Assembly: GCA_019309685.1 (NCBI GenBank)
Contig: JAFDFT010000013.1
Location: 1-15,913, forward strand
Reading direction: 5' to 3'
DNA from: Deltaproteobacteria bacterium
GTDB taxonomy: Bacteria; Desulfobacterota; Desulfobacteria; Desulfobacterales; JAABPS01
Length of the DNA: 15,913 nucleotides
The notes below the pieces were generated by a model. It did not search any database. It saw only the letters and a list, made by a program, of their open reading frames with translations, and had not been told where the DNA came from. A program made the position numbers and the translations under genes. Shown piece after piece: positions 1 through 6,417 of this stretch (positions within the stretch are counted from its first letter, which is position 1; every line of letters starts with the position of its first letter).

Positions 1-1096
1 ATTTTTCAAATGTACATCGCGGTATCTTAACAACACAATAATCCAACGTCGGCTCAAAAGAGGCCAGGGTCTCTCCAGTAATATCATTTGGAATTTCATC
101 CAGTGAATAGCCCACCGCCAGTTTTGCGGCAATCTTCGCAATGGGAAACCCTGTTGCCTTGGATGCAAGCGCGGAACTGCGCGAAACCCGTGGATTCATC
201 TCAATAACAACCAGATCGCCGTCTTTTGGATTTACGGCAAACTGAACATTGGAACCGCCCGTATCAACACCGATTTCCCGCATAATTGCAATCGAGGCGT
301 TTCGCATGACCTGATATTCCTTATCAGATAGTGTCTGAGCCGGTGCCACAGTAATACTGTCACCTGTATGGATTCCCATGGGGTCCACATTTTCTATAGA
401 ACATATGATGACCACATTGTCATTGCCGTCCCGCATGACTTCCAGCTCATACTCTTTCCACCCAAGTACAGATTCTTCGAGCATCACCTGCCCGATAAGA
501 CTTGCGTCTATTCCCGTCTTTGCCAGAATATTCAAATCTTCCGGATTAAACGCTGCACCTCCACCCGTTCCTCCCAGTGTAAAGCTTGGACGGACAATGA
601 TGGGAAATCCGATATCTTCGGCGATCGCGTTGACCTCTTTCATATTGGTCGCAATACCGCTTTCTGGAACCCTGAGACCTATCCTGTTCATGGCTTTGCG
701 GAAAAGATCACGGTCTTCGGCTTTTTGGATGGATTCCAGCGACGCGCCGATCATCTCCACATTAAAATCTTCCAAAACACCCATTTTAGCGACTTCAACC
801 GCGGTATTTAAACCTGTTTGTCCTCCCAGCGTGGGGAGCAGAGCGTCCGGCCGTTCCTTCTCGATGATTTTTGCCACCGTCTCAGGCGTGACAGGTTCGA
901 TGTATGTGCGATCCGCCATTTCCGGGTCTGTCATGATTGTAGCGGGATTGCTGTTCACCAGCACAACATCGAACCCCTCTTCCTTCAGGGCTTTACACGC
1001 CTGGGTCCCTGAATAATCAAACTCACAGGCCTGGCTGATAATGATCGGACCCGCGCCGATGATAAGAATTTTATGTATGTCTGTACGTTTTGGCAT
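1..1096 (-). CDS. carB: Carbamoyl-phosphate synthase large subunit, N-terminal part (cut by window edge)
   Basis: CarB is the synthetase subunit of carbamoyl-phosphate synthetase. It uses ammonia channelled from CarA, bicarbonate and two ATP to make carbamoyl phosphate for pyrimidine and arginine synthesis in the cytoplasm. The ATG at 1096 opens MPKRTDIHKILIIGAGP, the classic CarB N-terminus. About 365 codons are visible without a break. Recognisable blocks are CEFDYSG, VNSNPATIMTDPEMAD, the glycine-rich ATP-grasp segment RPSFTLGGTGGG, GWKEYE, GIHTGDSITVAPAQTL and MNPRVSRSSALASKATG. This covers most of the first (carboxyphosphate-forming) ATP-grasp half; the family is about 1070 residues, so roughly two thirds lies outside the window. 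It follows carA on the same strand with a 117-bp gap, the usual carAB order. One oddity is Ser21 where E. coli has Gly (GPIVIGQ). Identification is secure. Confidence 0.97.
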   Translation of the reverse strand, partial: MPKRTDIHKILIIGAGPIIISQACEFDYSGTQACKALKEEGFDVVLVNSNPATIMTDPEMADRTYIEPVTPETVAKIIEKERPDALLPTLGGQTGLNTAVEVAKMGVLEDFNVEMIGASLESIQKAEDRDLFRKAMNRIGLRVPESGIATNMKEVNAIAEDIGFPIIVRPSFTLGGTGGGAAFNPEDLNILAKTGIDASLIGQVMLEESVLGWKEYELEVMRDGNDNVVIICSIENVDPMGIHTGDSITVAPAQTLSDKEYQVMRNASIAIMREIGVDTGGSNVQFAVNPKDGDLVVIEMNPRVSRSSALASKATGFPIAKIAAKLAVGYSLDEIPNDITGETLASFEPTLDYCVVKIPRCTFEK

Positions 1097-1200
1097 TTCT
1101 ATCGATTCTTCTGATCGCTCCTCATTGACTCTATAGGATGTACAATCGTATCGTTATTTGAACATCAGGAATGGCTGAATTGATTTTTATGATCCATTAA

Positions 1201-1222
1201 GCTGCATCTGATGCTATGCAGC
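1201..1222 (-). other. Short inverted repeat at the carA stop codon
   Basis: GCTGCAT (1201-1207) and ATGCAGC (1216-1222) form a perfect 7-bp stem with an 8-nt loop. The right arm overlaps the last carA codons and the stop at 1214-1216. No U-run follows on the minus strand, so it is not an intrinsic terminator. It could stabilise the carA 3' end or modulate read-through into carB, or it could be chance. The 117-bp carA-carB gap otherwise shows nothing. Confidence 0.35.
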
Positions 1223-2353
1223 CTCCATCATCTTCTTAAAATCATCAAAAAGATACCTGGCGTCATGCGGGCCCGGTGATGCTTCCGGATGGTATTGCAC
1301 AGCAAAGACAGGATACTTTCGGTGTTTAAATCCTTCAAATGTATTATCATTTAAGTTTATATGGGTCAGCGCGATCTCTTTTTCCTTCATGCTCTCAATA
1401 TCCACAGCGAATCCGTGATTCTGAGATGTAATTTCAACTCTACCATTCTCAAGGTTCTTCACCGGCTGGTTTGCTCCCCGATGTCCGAATTTTAATTTAA
1501 ATGTCTTACCGCCCAGGGCCAGACCCAGAATTTGATTACCCAGGCAAATACCAAAAATGGGTCGATAACCGATCAATGTCCGGATGGTCTCTATGGCATA
1601 TGTCAACGGCTCCGGATCACCCGGTCCATTTGAAAGGAAGATGCCATTCGGATTCATGGATTGAATGGCTTTGGCGCCCGTTGACGCGGGGACCACAATC
1701 ACCTCAAACCCGGAATTTTCAAGACAGCGTAATATATTATATTTTATCCCGTAGTCAAAAGCGACCACAGAAAACTTTTTCCCTTTATGTTTCCAAACAT
1801 TTTCTTGGAAAAAATCAGCACCCGGTTCCGGGAAAACCGGCTTACCGTTTATCCAGCAATACGGCTTATCCGTTGTAACTTCTTTAATAAGGTCGCGGCC
1901 CACTAAGCTGGGTACCTGTTTTGCCCTGTTTATCAACGACGAAGCATCCAGATCCTTAGTTGATATAAATCCGCGCATAGCGCCCGCAGTTCTGATATGC
2001 CTTGTCAAAGCCCGGGTATCAAGGTTTTCAACACCCAGAACCCCTTCTTTTTTTAGATATTCTGATAATGTCGAGGTGGCTCTGAAATTACTGGGCGAAT
2101 CCTGGTATTCCCTAACCAGAAAGGCCGACACCTGCACCTTATCGGATTCAACATCTTCAGGGTTCACGCCATAATTTCCAATCAACGGATACGTCATGGT
2201 AACCATCTGGCCCCTGTATGATGGATCTGTCAGCACCTCCTGATACCCTGTCATTCCTGTATTAAAAACGGCTTCACCCCAAGCCTCTCCCTCTCCTGTA
2301 AAGGAACGGCAGGGGAATATTCGTCCGTCTTCAAGTGCTAATAAAGCATCCAT
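1214..2353 (-). CDS. carA: Carbamoyl-phosphate synthase small (glutaminase) subunit
   Basis: CarA hydrolyses glutamine and passes ammonia to CarB. It has 379 residues, normal for the family. The N-terminal CPSase small-chain domain (about 1-150) shows EGEAWGEAVFNTGMTGYQE and the DPSY-GQ block. The C-terminal class I glutamine amidotransferase domain (about 193-377) has the nucleophile Cys270 in FGICLGNQ, the oxyanion segment SNGPGDP (241-247), and His355 and Glu357 in QYHPEASPGP, so the catalytic triad is intact. The ATG at 2353 gives the standard start MDALLALEDGR. No clear Shine-Dalgarno lies just upstream; the best purine stretch is about 16 nt away. A palindrome, CCCATTAAATGGG (2372-2384), sits 18 bp upstream of the start. 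It leads the carAB pair, transcribed toward the left edge. Confidence 0.97.
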   Translation of the reverse strand: MDALLALEDGRIFPCRSFTGEGEAWGEAVFNTGMTGYQEVLTDPSYRGQMVTMTYPLIGNYGVNPEDVESDKVQVSAFLVREYQDSPSNFRATSTLSEYLKKEGVLGVENLDTRALTRHIRTAGAMRGFISTKDLDASSLINRAKQVPSLVGRDLIKEVTTDKPYCWINGKPVFPEPGADFFQENVWKHKGKKFSVVAFDYGIKYNILRCLENSGFEVIVVPASTGAKAIQSMNPNGIFLSNGPGDPEPLTYAIETIRTLIGYRPIFGICLGNQILGLALGGKTFKLKFGHRGANQPVKNLENGRVEITSQNHGFAVDIESMKEKEIALTHINLNDNTFEGFKHRKYPVFAVQYHPEASPGPHDARYLFDDFKKMMEAA

Positions 2354-2371
2354 TTCAATGTGTATGTCCAG

Positions 2372-2384
2372 CCCATTAAATGGG
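2372..2384. promoter_or_regulatory. Palindrome upstream of carA start
   Basis: CCCATT-A-AATGGG is a perfect 6-bp inverted repeat around one central base, 18 bp upstream of the carA ATG. It would lie in the 5' leader or just downstream of the promoter and could be an operator or a small leader hairpin. Short perfect repeats of this size also occur by chance. Confidence 0.25.
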
Positions 2385-2670
2385 AAATTAAAATTATTAA
2401 ATCTTGTTAAAATCTAAATAAAAACCAATACTCACATGTCAGTGGGTGATTCAATTACCATATCTATTTCGTAAATCAATAGTAAATATCGGGAAAGACA
2501 GCGGCAGTGTTATTCCAAGTTAAAAACCGGAAAACTTGTTAATCTTACTTAAAACACCTTCACGCACAATAGAAAATGACCAAAAAAATGTAGATTACGT
2601 CACCTTTATAGTTCCGTTTCTATTGATACCCCTTTTACCATCCATGGACACATCTCTCTCTTATCGATCG

Positions 2671-2684
2671 TCATCTTAAGATGA
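2671..2684. promoter_or_regulatory. 14-bp perfect palindrome, candidate operator
   Basis: TCATCTTAAGATGA reads identically on both strands. It lies 39 bp upstream of the -35 hexamer of the plus-strand promoter at 2724. Uninterrupted symmetry and this position suit a dimeric transcription factor. No regulator gene is adjacent and I do not recognise the site as belonging to a known family. Confidence 0.4.
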
Positions 2685-2696
2685 TCTAATGTGTCA

Positions 2697-2769
2697 TGTT
2701 TAAATTTTACCGAATCCATCTCATTGACGAGGATATGTATTCTCTGTATATAATATTACTGTTTAAATT
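2697..2769 (+). repeat. Two direct copies of TGTTTAAATT flanking the promoter
   Basis: TGTTTAAATT occurs at 2697-2706 and again at 2760-2769. The copies are 63 bp apart, close to six helical turns, and bracket the promoter at 2724-2754. The second copy would overlap the transcription start. In AT-rich DNA a 10-mer of this composition can recur by chance, so a role as paired binding sites is only a suggestion. Confidence 0.25.
2724..2754 (+). promoter_or_regulatory. Sigma70-type promoter, plus strand
   Basis: TTGACG (2724-2729) is followed after 17 bp by TATATA (2747-2752); the overlapping TATAAT at 2749-2754 gives a 19-bp spacer. Transcription would start near 2760, about 275 bp before the GH1 ATG, giving either a long 5' leader or a separate short RNA. 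The match to consensus is among the best in the window. Confidence 0.55.
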
Positions 2770-2802
2770 CCCATCGTTTTATTATTCATTACAGTTCTAT
2801 CT

Positions 2803-2846
2803 GCCATCAAGCAGGTAAACACACCTGATGGCATCCAGACTTTTTT
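2803..2846 (+). terminator. Hairpin plus T-tract in the GH1 leader (terminator- or attenuator-like)
   Basis: The left arm is GCCAT (2803-2807) and CAGGT (2812-2816) with a 4-nt bulge CAAG between them. It pairs with the continuous right arm ACCTGATGGC (2823-2832) across a 6-nt loop. Eight bases later come six T (2841-2846). The stem is 10 bp, but the gap between stem and T-tract is longer than in a canonical intrinsic terminator, so its strength is uncertain. No gene ends upstream on this strand; the only upstream signal is the promoter at 2724. It may end a short RNA of about 85 nt or attenuate transcription of the GH1 gene. Confidence 0.4.
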
Positions 2847-3035
2847 ATGATTTGAAATGTTTACAATTTTAAAAACACTTTGCCCAATGAAGCATAAAAA
2901 TGCGAACCCGCTTACGTTCCGATGAAACAAGACGATTTTTATCCTTTTAGCTATATATATTGAAAAACCGATGTTTTATAACCGCCCTGTTTTCAATAAT
3001 AAAGAAAGACGATTGCGAACTGGAGGAAAGCACAA

Positions 3036-4340
3036 ATGAAACCTTTTGATTTGCCCGAAACATTCATGCTCGGTGTGGCTACAGCCTCTGCACAGATTGA
3101 AGGCGGAGATACAAATAACAGCTGGTACAGATGGTCACATCAGAAAGGCAATATTGCAGACGGAACGAATTGCGGAATTGCTGATGATCACTGGAACAGG
3201 ATAGATGAAGACATAGAACTAATGAAACAAATGAATATTGATACGTACAGGTTGAGCCTGGAATGGAGCCGTATTGAACCGGAAAAAGAAAAATTCAGCC
3301 GTGATGCAATCAATCATTATCGTGACGAAATTATCAAACTGAAAAACGCAGGAATAATCCCTCTTATAACGCTTCATCATTTTTCCAACCCTCTCTGGCT
3401 TGAGGATAGCGGCGGATGGATGAACAATGATGTTGTTAGACATTTCTGCGATTATGCGGAATATGCTTTTAATAACCTTGGCGATCTGGTTTCAGATTGG
3501 GTTACAATAAATGAACCAAACGTTTACCTTATATTTGGATATGTGTATGGAACATGGCCGCCCGGAAAGCAGAGTATTCGGATGTACTTCAACGGTGCAA
3601 AAAATATGATTGCATCACATATTGCCGTATACAAAAAAATACATGCCCTTGCGAGTGAAAAGGGATTAAGGCATGTCAAGGTCGGCACATGTCATCATTT
3701 GAGAATATTTCAGCCAAAAAATAAGAGCTTTGTCGAAAAAACAATATGCTCAATTCTGGAAAGAGTGTTTCACGATATTTTTATCACCGGCATGGCTGAA
3801 GGAAAACTCCTGTGGCCCCTTGGGTCAGGATATCCTTTTGGCAGGGGAGATTATCAGGATTTTTTCGGGATAAACTATTACACCCGTGATATCGTCTCTT
3901 TTAATCCTTTAAATTTCGGGCAGTTGTTTAGTGAAACTGAAGTGATGGAAGGAGCCCCGGTCAATGATCTTGGATGGGAAATCTATCCGGATGGATTATA
4001 TACTCTGTGCGCACGCTATTACGACCGTTTTAAAAAACCTGTCTTTATTACTGAAAACGGGACCTGTGATAAAAGTGACGCCTTTCGGACAAAATATATT
4101 TATGATCATATCCTGCAGGTTAAAAAATTATGCGAAGCCAAGGTTGATGTTCAGCGTTATTATCATTGGACCCTGATGGACAATTTTGAATGGGCTGAGG
4201 GATTAAGCGCAAGATTCGGCCTAATTGATGTGGATTATGATACTCAAAAACGGCATGTGCGAAAAAGCGGACATTTTTTCCGAGACATATGCGTGCATCG
4301 GGGAATAACCCAGGATATGATTGAAGAATATTTAAAATAG
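3036..4340 (+). CDS. Glycoside hydrolase family 1 (beta-glucosidase/beta-galactosidase-like)
   Basis: This is a retaining GH1 beta-glycosidase with a TIM-barrel fold. It has 434 residues, slightly shorter than typical 440-480. Visible landmarks are ATASAQIEGG (Gln20, sugar binding), YRLSLEWSRIEP (71-82), LHHFSNPLWL, the acid/base Glu160 in TINEPN, GINYYTRD (278-285), the nucleophile Glu340 in FITENGT, and the sugar-recognition segment HWTLMDNFEWAEG (377-389). Both catalytic acids are present, so it should be active. There is no signal peptide, so it is probably cytoplasmic; substrate cannot be told from sequence alone. The start has a strong GGAGGA site 8 nt upstream. No sugar transporter or PTS gene is adjacent. 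The stop is 3 bp from the stop of the convergent gene, with no terminator between. The long leader suggests regulated expression. Confidence 0.95.
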   Translation: MKPFDLPETFMLGVATASAQIEGGDTNNSWYRWSHQKGNIADGTNCGIADDHWNRIDEDIELMKQMNIDTYRLSLEWSRIEPEKEKFSRDAINHYRDEIIKLKNAGIIPLITLHHFSNPLWLEDSGGWMNNDVVRHFCDYAEYAFNNLGDLVSDWVTINEPNVYLIFGYVYGTWPPGKQSIRMYFNGAKNMIASHIAVYKKIHALASEKGLRHVKVGTCHHLRIFQPKNKSFVEKTICSILERVFHDIFITGMAEGKLLWPLGSGYPFGRGDYQDFFGINYYTRDIVSFNPLNFGQLFSETEVMEGAPVNDLGWEIYPDGLYTLCARYYDRFKKPVFITENGTCDKSDAFRTKYIYDHILQVKKLCEAKVDVQRYYHWTLMDNFEWAEGLSARFGLIDVDYDTQKRHVRKSGHFFRDICVHRGITQDMIEEYLK

Positions 4341-4343
4341 CCC

Positions 4344-4766
4344 CTATTGAGGTCTCTCATTCAGCTCCTTTACCGTTTCCAGCATAGGTGATGTTAATTT
4401 TCTGTATTTCGGTTCTAAAGCCTTATCTTGGTACCATGTAAAGTCAATAGCTTCGTATCTTTCCGGAATGACATTTTCTTTATTTTCCCCATACGACGTA
4501 GATGGATAATATTCTATAAACAGTATGCGGTTTGGATCCATACCAAATTCTTTAGTAACCATGGTCGCTATATGGCTGCTGCAGCTTCGAACAGACATGC
4601 CGCTGTCCGGAATATCTGAAACAATGACAATAAGGGGCCGAATATGCGCCAACCCCTTTCCACTGCCTTTTGAAAGATCAAATATCTTCAGCCGGCACTT
4701 ACCGTTTGCCAGGCGAAGCTTTCCGCCAAACCCTTCCAAGGAAAATATGTCATCATGTATAAGCAT
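4344..4766 (-). CDS. Small conserved-looking protein of unknown function (140 aa)
   Basis: I do not recognise a named family. The frame can be extended to a TTG at 4772, but the ATG at 4766 (MLIHDDIFSL) is more likely; neither has a clear ribosome binding site. The product is soluble with no signal peptide or membrane segment. It looks like real coding sequence: a hydrophobic strand PLIVIVSDIPDSGMSV, then SSHIATMVTKEFGMDPNRILFIEYYP, and a C-terminal part with aromatic residues and charge (FTWYQDKALEPKYRKLTS). The pattern 'V-SD-P--GMSV ... IEYYP ... F-W ... P-YR-L' resembles, from memory, small uncharacterised bacterial proteins often next to unrelated genes; I cannot verify this. It converges on the GH1 gene and lies alone on its strand. 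A GC-rich hairpin (4827-4854) is about 60 bp upstream. Confidence 0.7.
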   Translation of the reverse strand: MLIHDDIFSLEGFGGKLRLANGKCRLKIFDLSKGSGKGLAHIRPLIVIVSDIPDSGMSVRSCSSHIATMVTKEFGMDPNRILFIEYYPSTSYGENKENVIPERYEAIDFTWYQDKALEPKYRKLTSPMLETVKELNERPQ

Positions 4767-4826
4767 GCTCAATTACATTTTATCAGATATTTACTGAAAG
4801 GTGTTTCCAATCCAGAAATGAGTAGT

Positions 4827-4854
4827 TTTCCGTCCCGCTGTGGCGGGACGGAAA
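4827..4854. repeat. GC-rich perfect hairpin (REP-like)
   Basis: TTTCCGTCCCGC (4827-4838) and GCGGGACGGAAA (4843-4854) form a perfect 12-bp stem around a TGTG loop, in otherwise very AT-rich intergenic DNA. It lies between two divergent genes, where a terminator is not needed. That context favours a dispersed REP-type palindrome over a terminator. Flanking bases at 4801-4829 resemble the end of the MITE-like element at 6246. Confidence 0.6.
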
Positions 4855-4940
4855 CTAACTTGCTTTAATTAAACATATATACTATGCGTAGGCAACTTTA
4901 TCAATTATAGAATAAATAAAAATACCAGAAATAACTGAAT

Positions 4941-6098
4941 ATGATACACAAACTCAACTATCAAGACAAAGAAATCATCTTATTGGGGACCGCTCATGTT
5001 TCTAAAGAGAGCGTAAAACTCGTTATTGAGACTATTAATGAAGAAAAACCGGATACAGTTTGCGTGGAATTGTGCGAATCACGGTTTCAGTCCATCCGGC
5101 AAAAGGAAAGATGGCAGGATACGGATATTATAAAAGTGATTAAAGAAAAGAAATCCTTCCTGTTGTTGGCGAATCTTCTTCTTGCCTCTTTTCAGAAACG
5201 AATCGCTAAAAAACTGGGCATCAATCCCGGTGAAGAAATGTTAAAAGCCATCGAAACCGGTGAGGCAGTGGGTGCAGCCATCCATCTCGCTGACAGAGAC
5301 ATACGGACCACTCTTGCACGGACATGGCGCGCCATGGGTTTTTTTGGTAAGATCAAACTGATGTTTCAAATACTTTTATCCGCAAGCGAAATAGAGGATA
5401 TTAAAGAAGAAGATGTGGAATTAATGAAGCAGGAGGATATGCTTGAATCGCTCCTTTCAGAAATCGGAAAATCACTTCCCGCTTTAAAAAAGATATTAAT
5501 CGATGAAAGAAATGAATATCTCGCATACAAGATCAGAACCGCACCGGGAGATAAGATCCTGGCCGTTGTCGGCGCTGGCCATGTGCCAGGCATAAAAGAG
5601 CATTTCAATGATAACATCGATATTCAAACCCTGGAAGAATTCCCGCCAAAAAGAAAAATATCAGGTACGTTAAAATGGATTCTCCCCATGGCCATTTTGG
5701 CGCTTTTTGTTCTCGGTTTTTTTTACGGGGGATCTAAAGCGGGAACGGATATGATTATGTGGTGGATCCTGGCGAATGGCTTTTTTGCAGGACTTGGCGC
5801 CGTCATCGCTCTTGCGCATCCGCTGACCATCTTATCTGCAATTTTCGCGGCCCCTTTAACTTCTTTAAATCCCATGATCGCAGCGGGCTGGGTGGCTGGT
5901 CTGGTGGAGGCGTTATCAAGAAAACCAAAAGTACGGGATTTGGAAAACCTTCCGGAAGACATCCTCTCATTTAAAGGTTTCTGGAAAAATAAGGTGACCC
6001 GAATTCTGCTGGTAGTGGTGTTTGCTAACATCGGAAGCTCTATAGGGACATTTATCGCCTTCCCGTTTCTCTTAAAAGTGCTTCAAAATGTGATTTGA
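4941..6098 (+). CDS. TraB/PrgY family (TraB-domain) membrane protein
   Basis: The N-terminal TraB domain carries the family hallmarks: GTAHVS (16-21), VCVELCESRF (40-49), the central RDIRTTLARTW (119-129), DERNEYLA (188-195) and the second conserved motif VVGAGHVPGI (209-218). Family members from bacteria, archaea and eukaryotes share the two Gx-x-H motifs; the fold is related to the Tiki/EreA/ChaN superfamily and is proposed to be a metal-dependent hydrolase. Named members include PrgY, which lowers pheromone activity in Enterococcus. The C-terminal third (about 245-385) has roughly four to five hydrophobic helices, so the protein should sit in the inner membrane with the TraB domain on one face. 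At 385 residues it has normal length. The ATG at 4941 has no good Shine-Dalgarno (upstream is AT-rich), but the GTAH motif near residue 16 fits this start. Physiological role is unknown. Confidence 0.9.
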   Translation: MIHKLNYQDKEIILLGTAHVSKESVKLVIETINEEKPDTVCVELCESRFQSIRQKERWQDTDIIKVIKEKKSFLLLANLLLASFQKRIAKKLGINPGEEMLKAIETGEAVGAAIHLADRDIRTTLARTWRAMGFFGKIKLMFQILLSASEIEDIKEEDVELMKQEDMLESLLSEIGKSLPALKKILIDERNEYLAYKIRTAPGDKILAVVGAGHVPGIKEHFNDNIDIQTLEEFPPKRKISGTLKWILPMAILALFVLGFFYGGSKAGTDMIMWWILANGFFAGLGAVIALAHPLTILSAIFAAPLTSLNPMIAAGWVAGLVEALSRKPKVRDLENLPEDILSFKGFWKNKVTRILLVVVFANIGSSIGTFIAFPFLLKVLQNVI

Positions 6099-6245
6099 TT
6101 GTTTATTCAACCATTTCAAACAATACAGCATTAAACAGTTTTTTAATCTTTTTCCCAAATACACTAAGCTCAGTCCGACGAGTCACTATTTACTCGTTAC
6201 TTGTCTCGACGTAGTTTGTAGCAGAGGCGGACTTGTCACTGGTTA
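6099..6245. repeat. Repeat-rich spacer after the TraB gene
   Basis: This stretch contains the hairpin ACGAGT (6178-6183)/ACTCGT (6192-6197) with an 8-nt loop, enclosed by AGTCCG (6172-6177)/CGGACT (6228-6233). ACTTGTC repeats directly at 6199 and 6231, and GTCACT at 6182 and 6235. The nested symmetry suggests a decayed or compound repeat unit next to the MITE-like element, possibly acting as a transcriptional boundary between the convergent TraB gene and purN. No coding potential is visible. Confidence 0.45.
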
Positions 6246-6417
6246 GTGTCCGTCCAGAAATTAGATATTTTGTTCGAATTCAAGGAAGGCGATCCGCCTC
6301 AGGCGGATTAACCGGAGGAATACATTGAGTATTTCGAGGATTAATCCGCCAAAGTCCGATGGCGGATGTTCCACCTGACAAAGAAATCGGGAAAAATAGC
6401 AATTTATGGATGGGCAC
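6246..6417. mobile_element. MITE-like element (172 bp) with imperfect terminal inverted repeats
   Basis: The left end (6246-6271) reads GTGTCCGTCCAGAAATT then TATTTT. The minus-strand right end (from 6417 down to 6393) reads GTGCCCATCCATAAATT then TATTTT. The outer 17 bases match at 14 positions and the TATTTT block is shared after a 3- or 2-nt gap. Both ends are bordered by TA (6244-6245 and 6418-6419), as expected for a TA target-site duplication of the IS630/mariner type. The interior has no transposase and contains nested palindromes: ATCCGCCT-C-AGGCGGAT (6292-6308), GGCGGATTAA/TTAATCCGCC (6302-6311, 6341-6350) and ATCCGCC/GGCGGAT (6344-6350, 6361-6367). These allow alternative hairpins. 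Boundaries are inferred from one copy. Confidence 0.6.

Larger units (their letters stand above)
2354..3035. other. 682-bp gene-free regulatory region between carA and the GH1 gene
   Basis: This stretch separates two divergent genes and contains no convincing ORF in any frame. It holds, left to right: a palindrome next to carA (2372-2384), a 14-bp palindrome (2671-2684), a direct repeat of TGTTTAAATT (2697-2706 and 2760-2769), a sigma70-like plus-strand promoter (2724-2754), a terminator-like hairpin (2803-2846), and the GH1 ribosome binding site. The 2400-2640 part, where a carA promoter should lie, is AT-rich but I could not pick a convincing -35/-10 pair. The size is notable because other intergenic gaps here are mostly under 200 bp. 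Confidence 0.7.

Noticed and set aside
368..1016. Overlapping plus-strand open frames of 64-212 residues
   Set aside because: They are antisense to carB, whose minus-strand frame is unbroken and has all family motifs. Their composition (Ser/Pro/Ile-rich) is typical of reverse-strand shadows.
2400..2640. Possible leader peptide or attenuator upstream of carA
   Set aside because: A minus-strand ATG opens only an 11-codon frame and no pyrimidine-type attenuator (hairpin plus U-run) is visible ahead of carA.
6172..6240. Ribozyme-like reading of the GACGAGTC segment (hammerhead)
   Set aside because: The conserved CUGAnGA and GAAA core elements with three stems cannot be assembled here.
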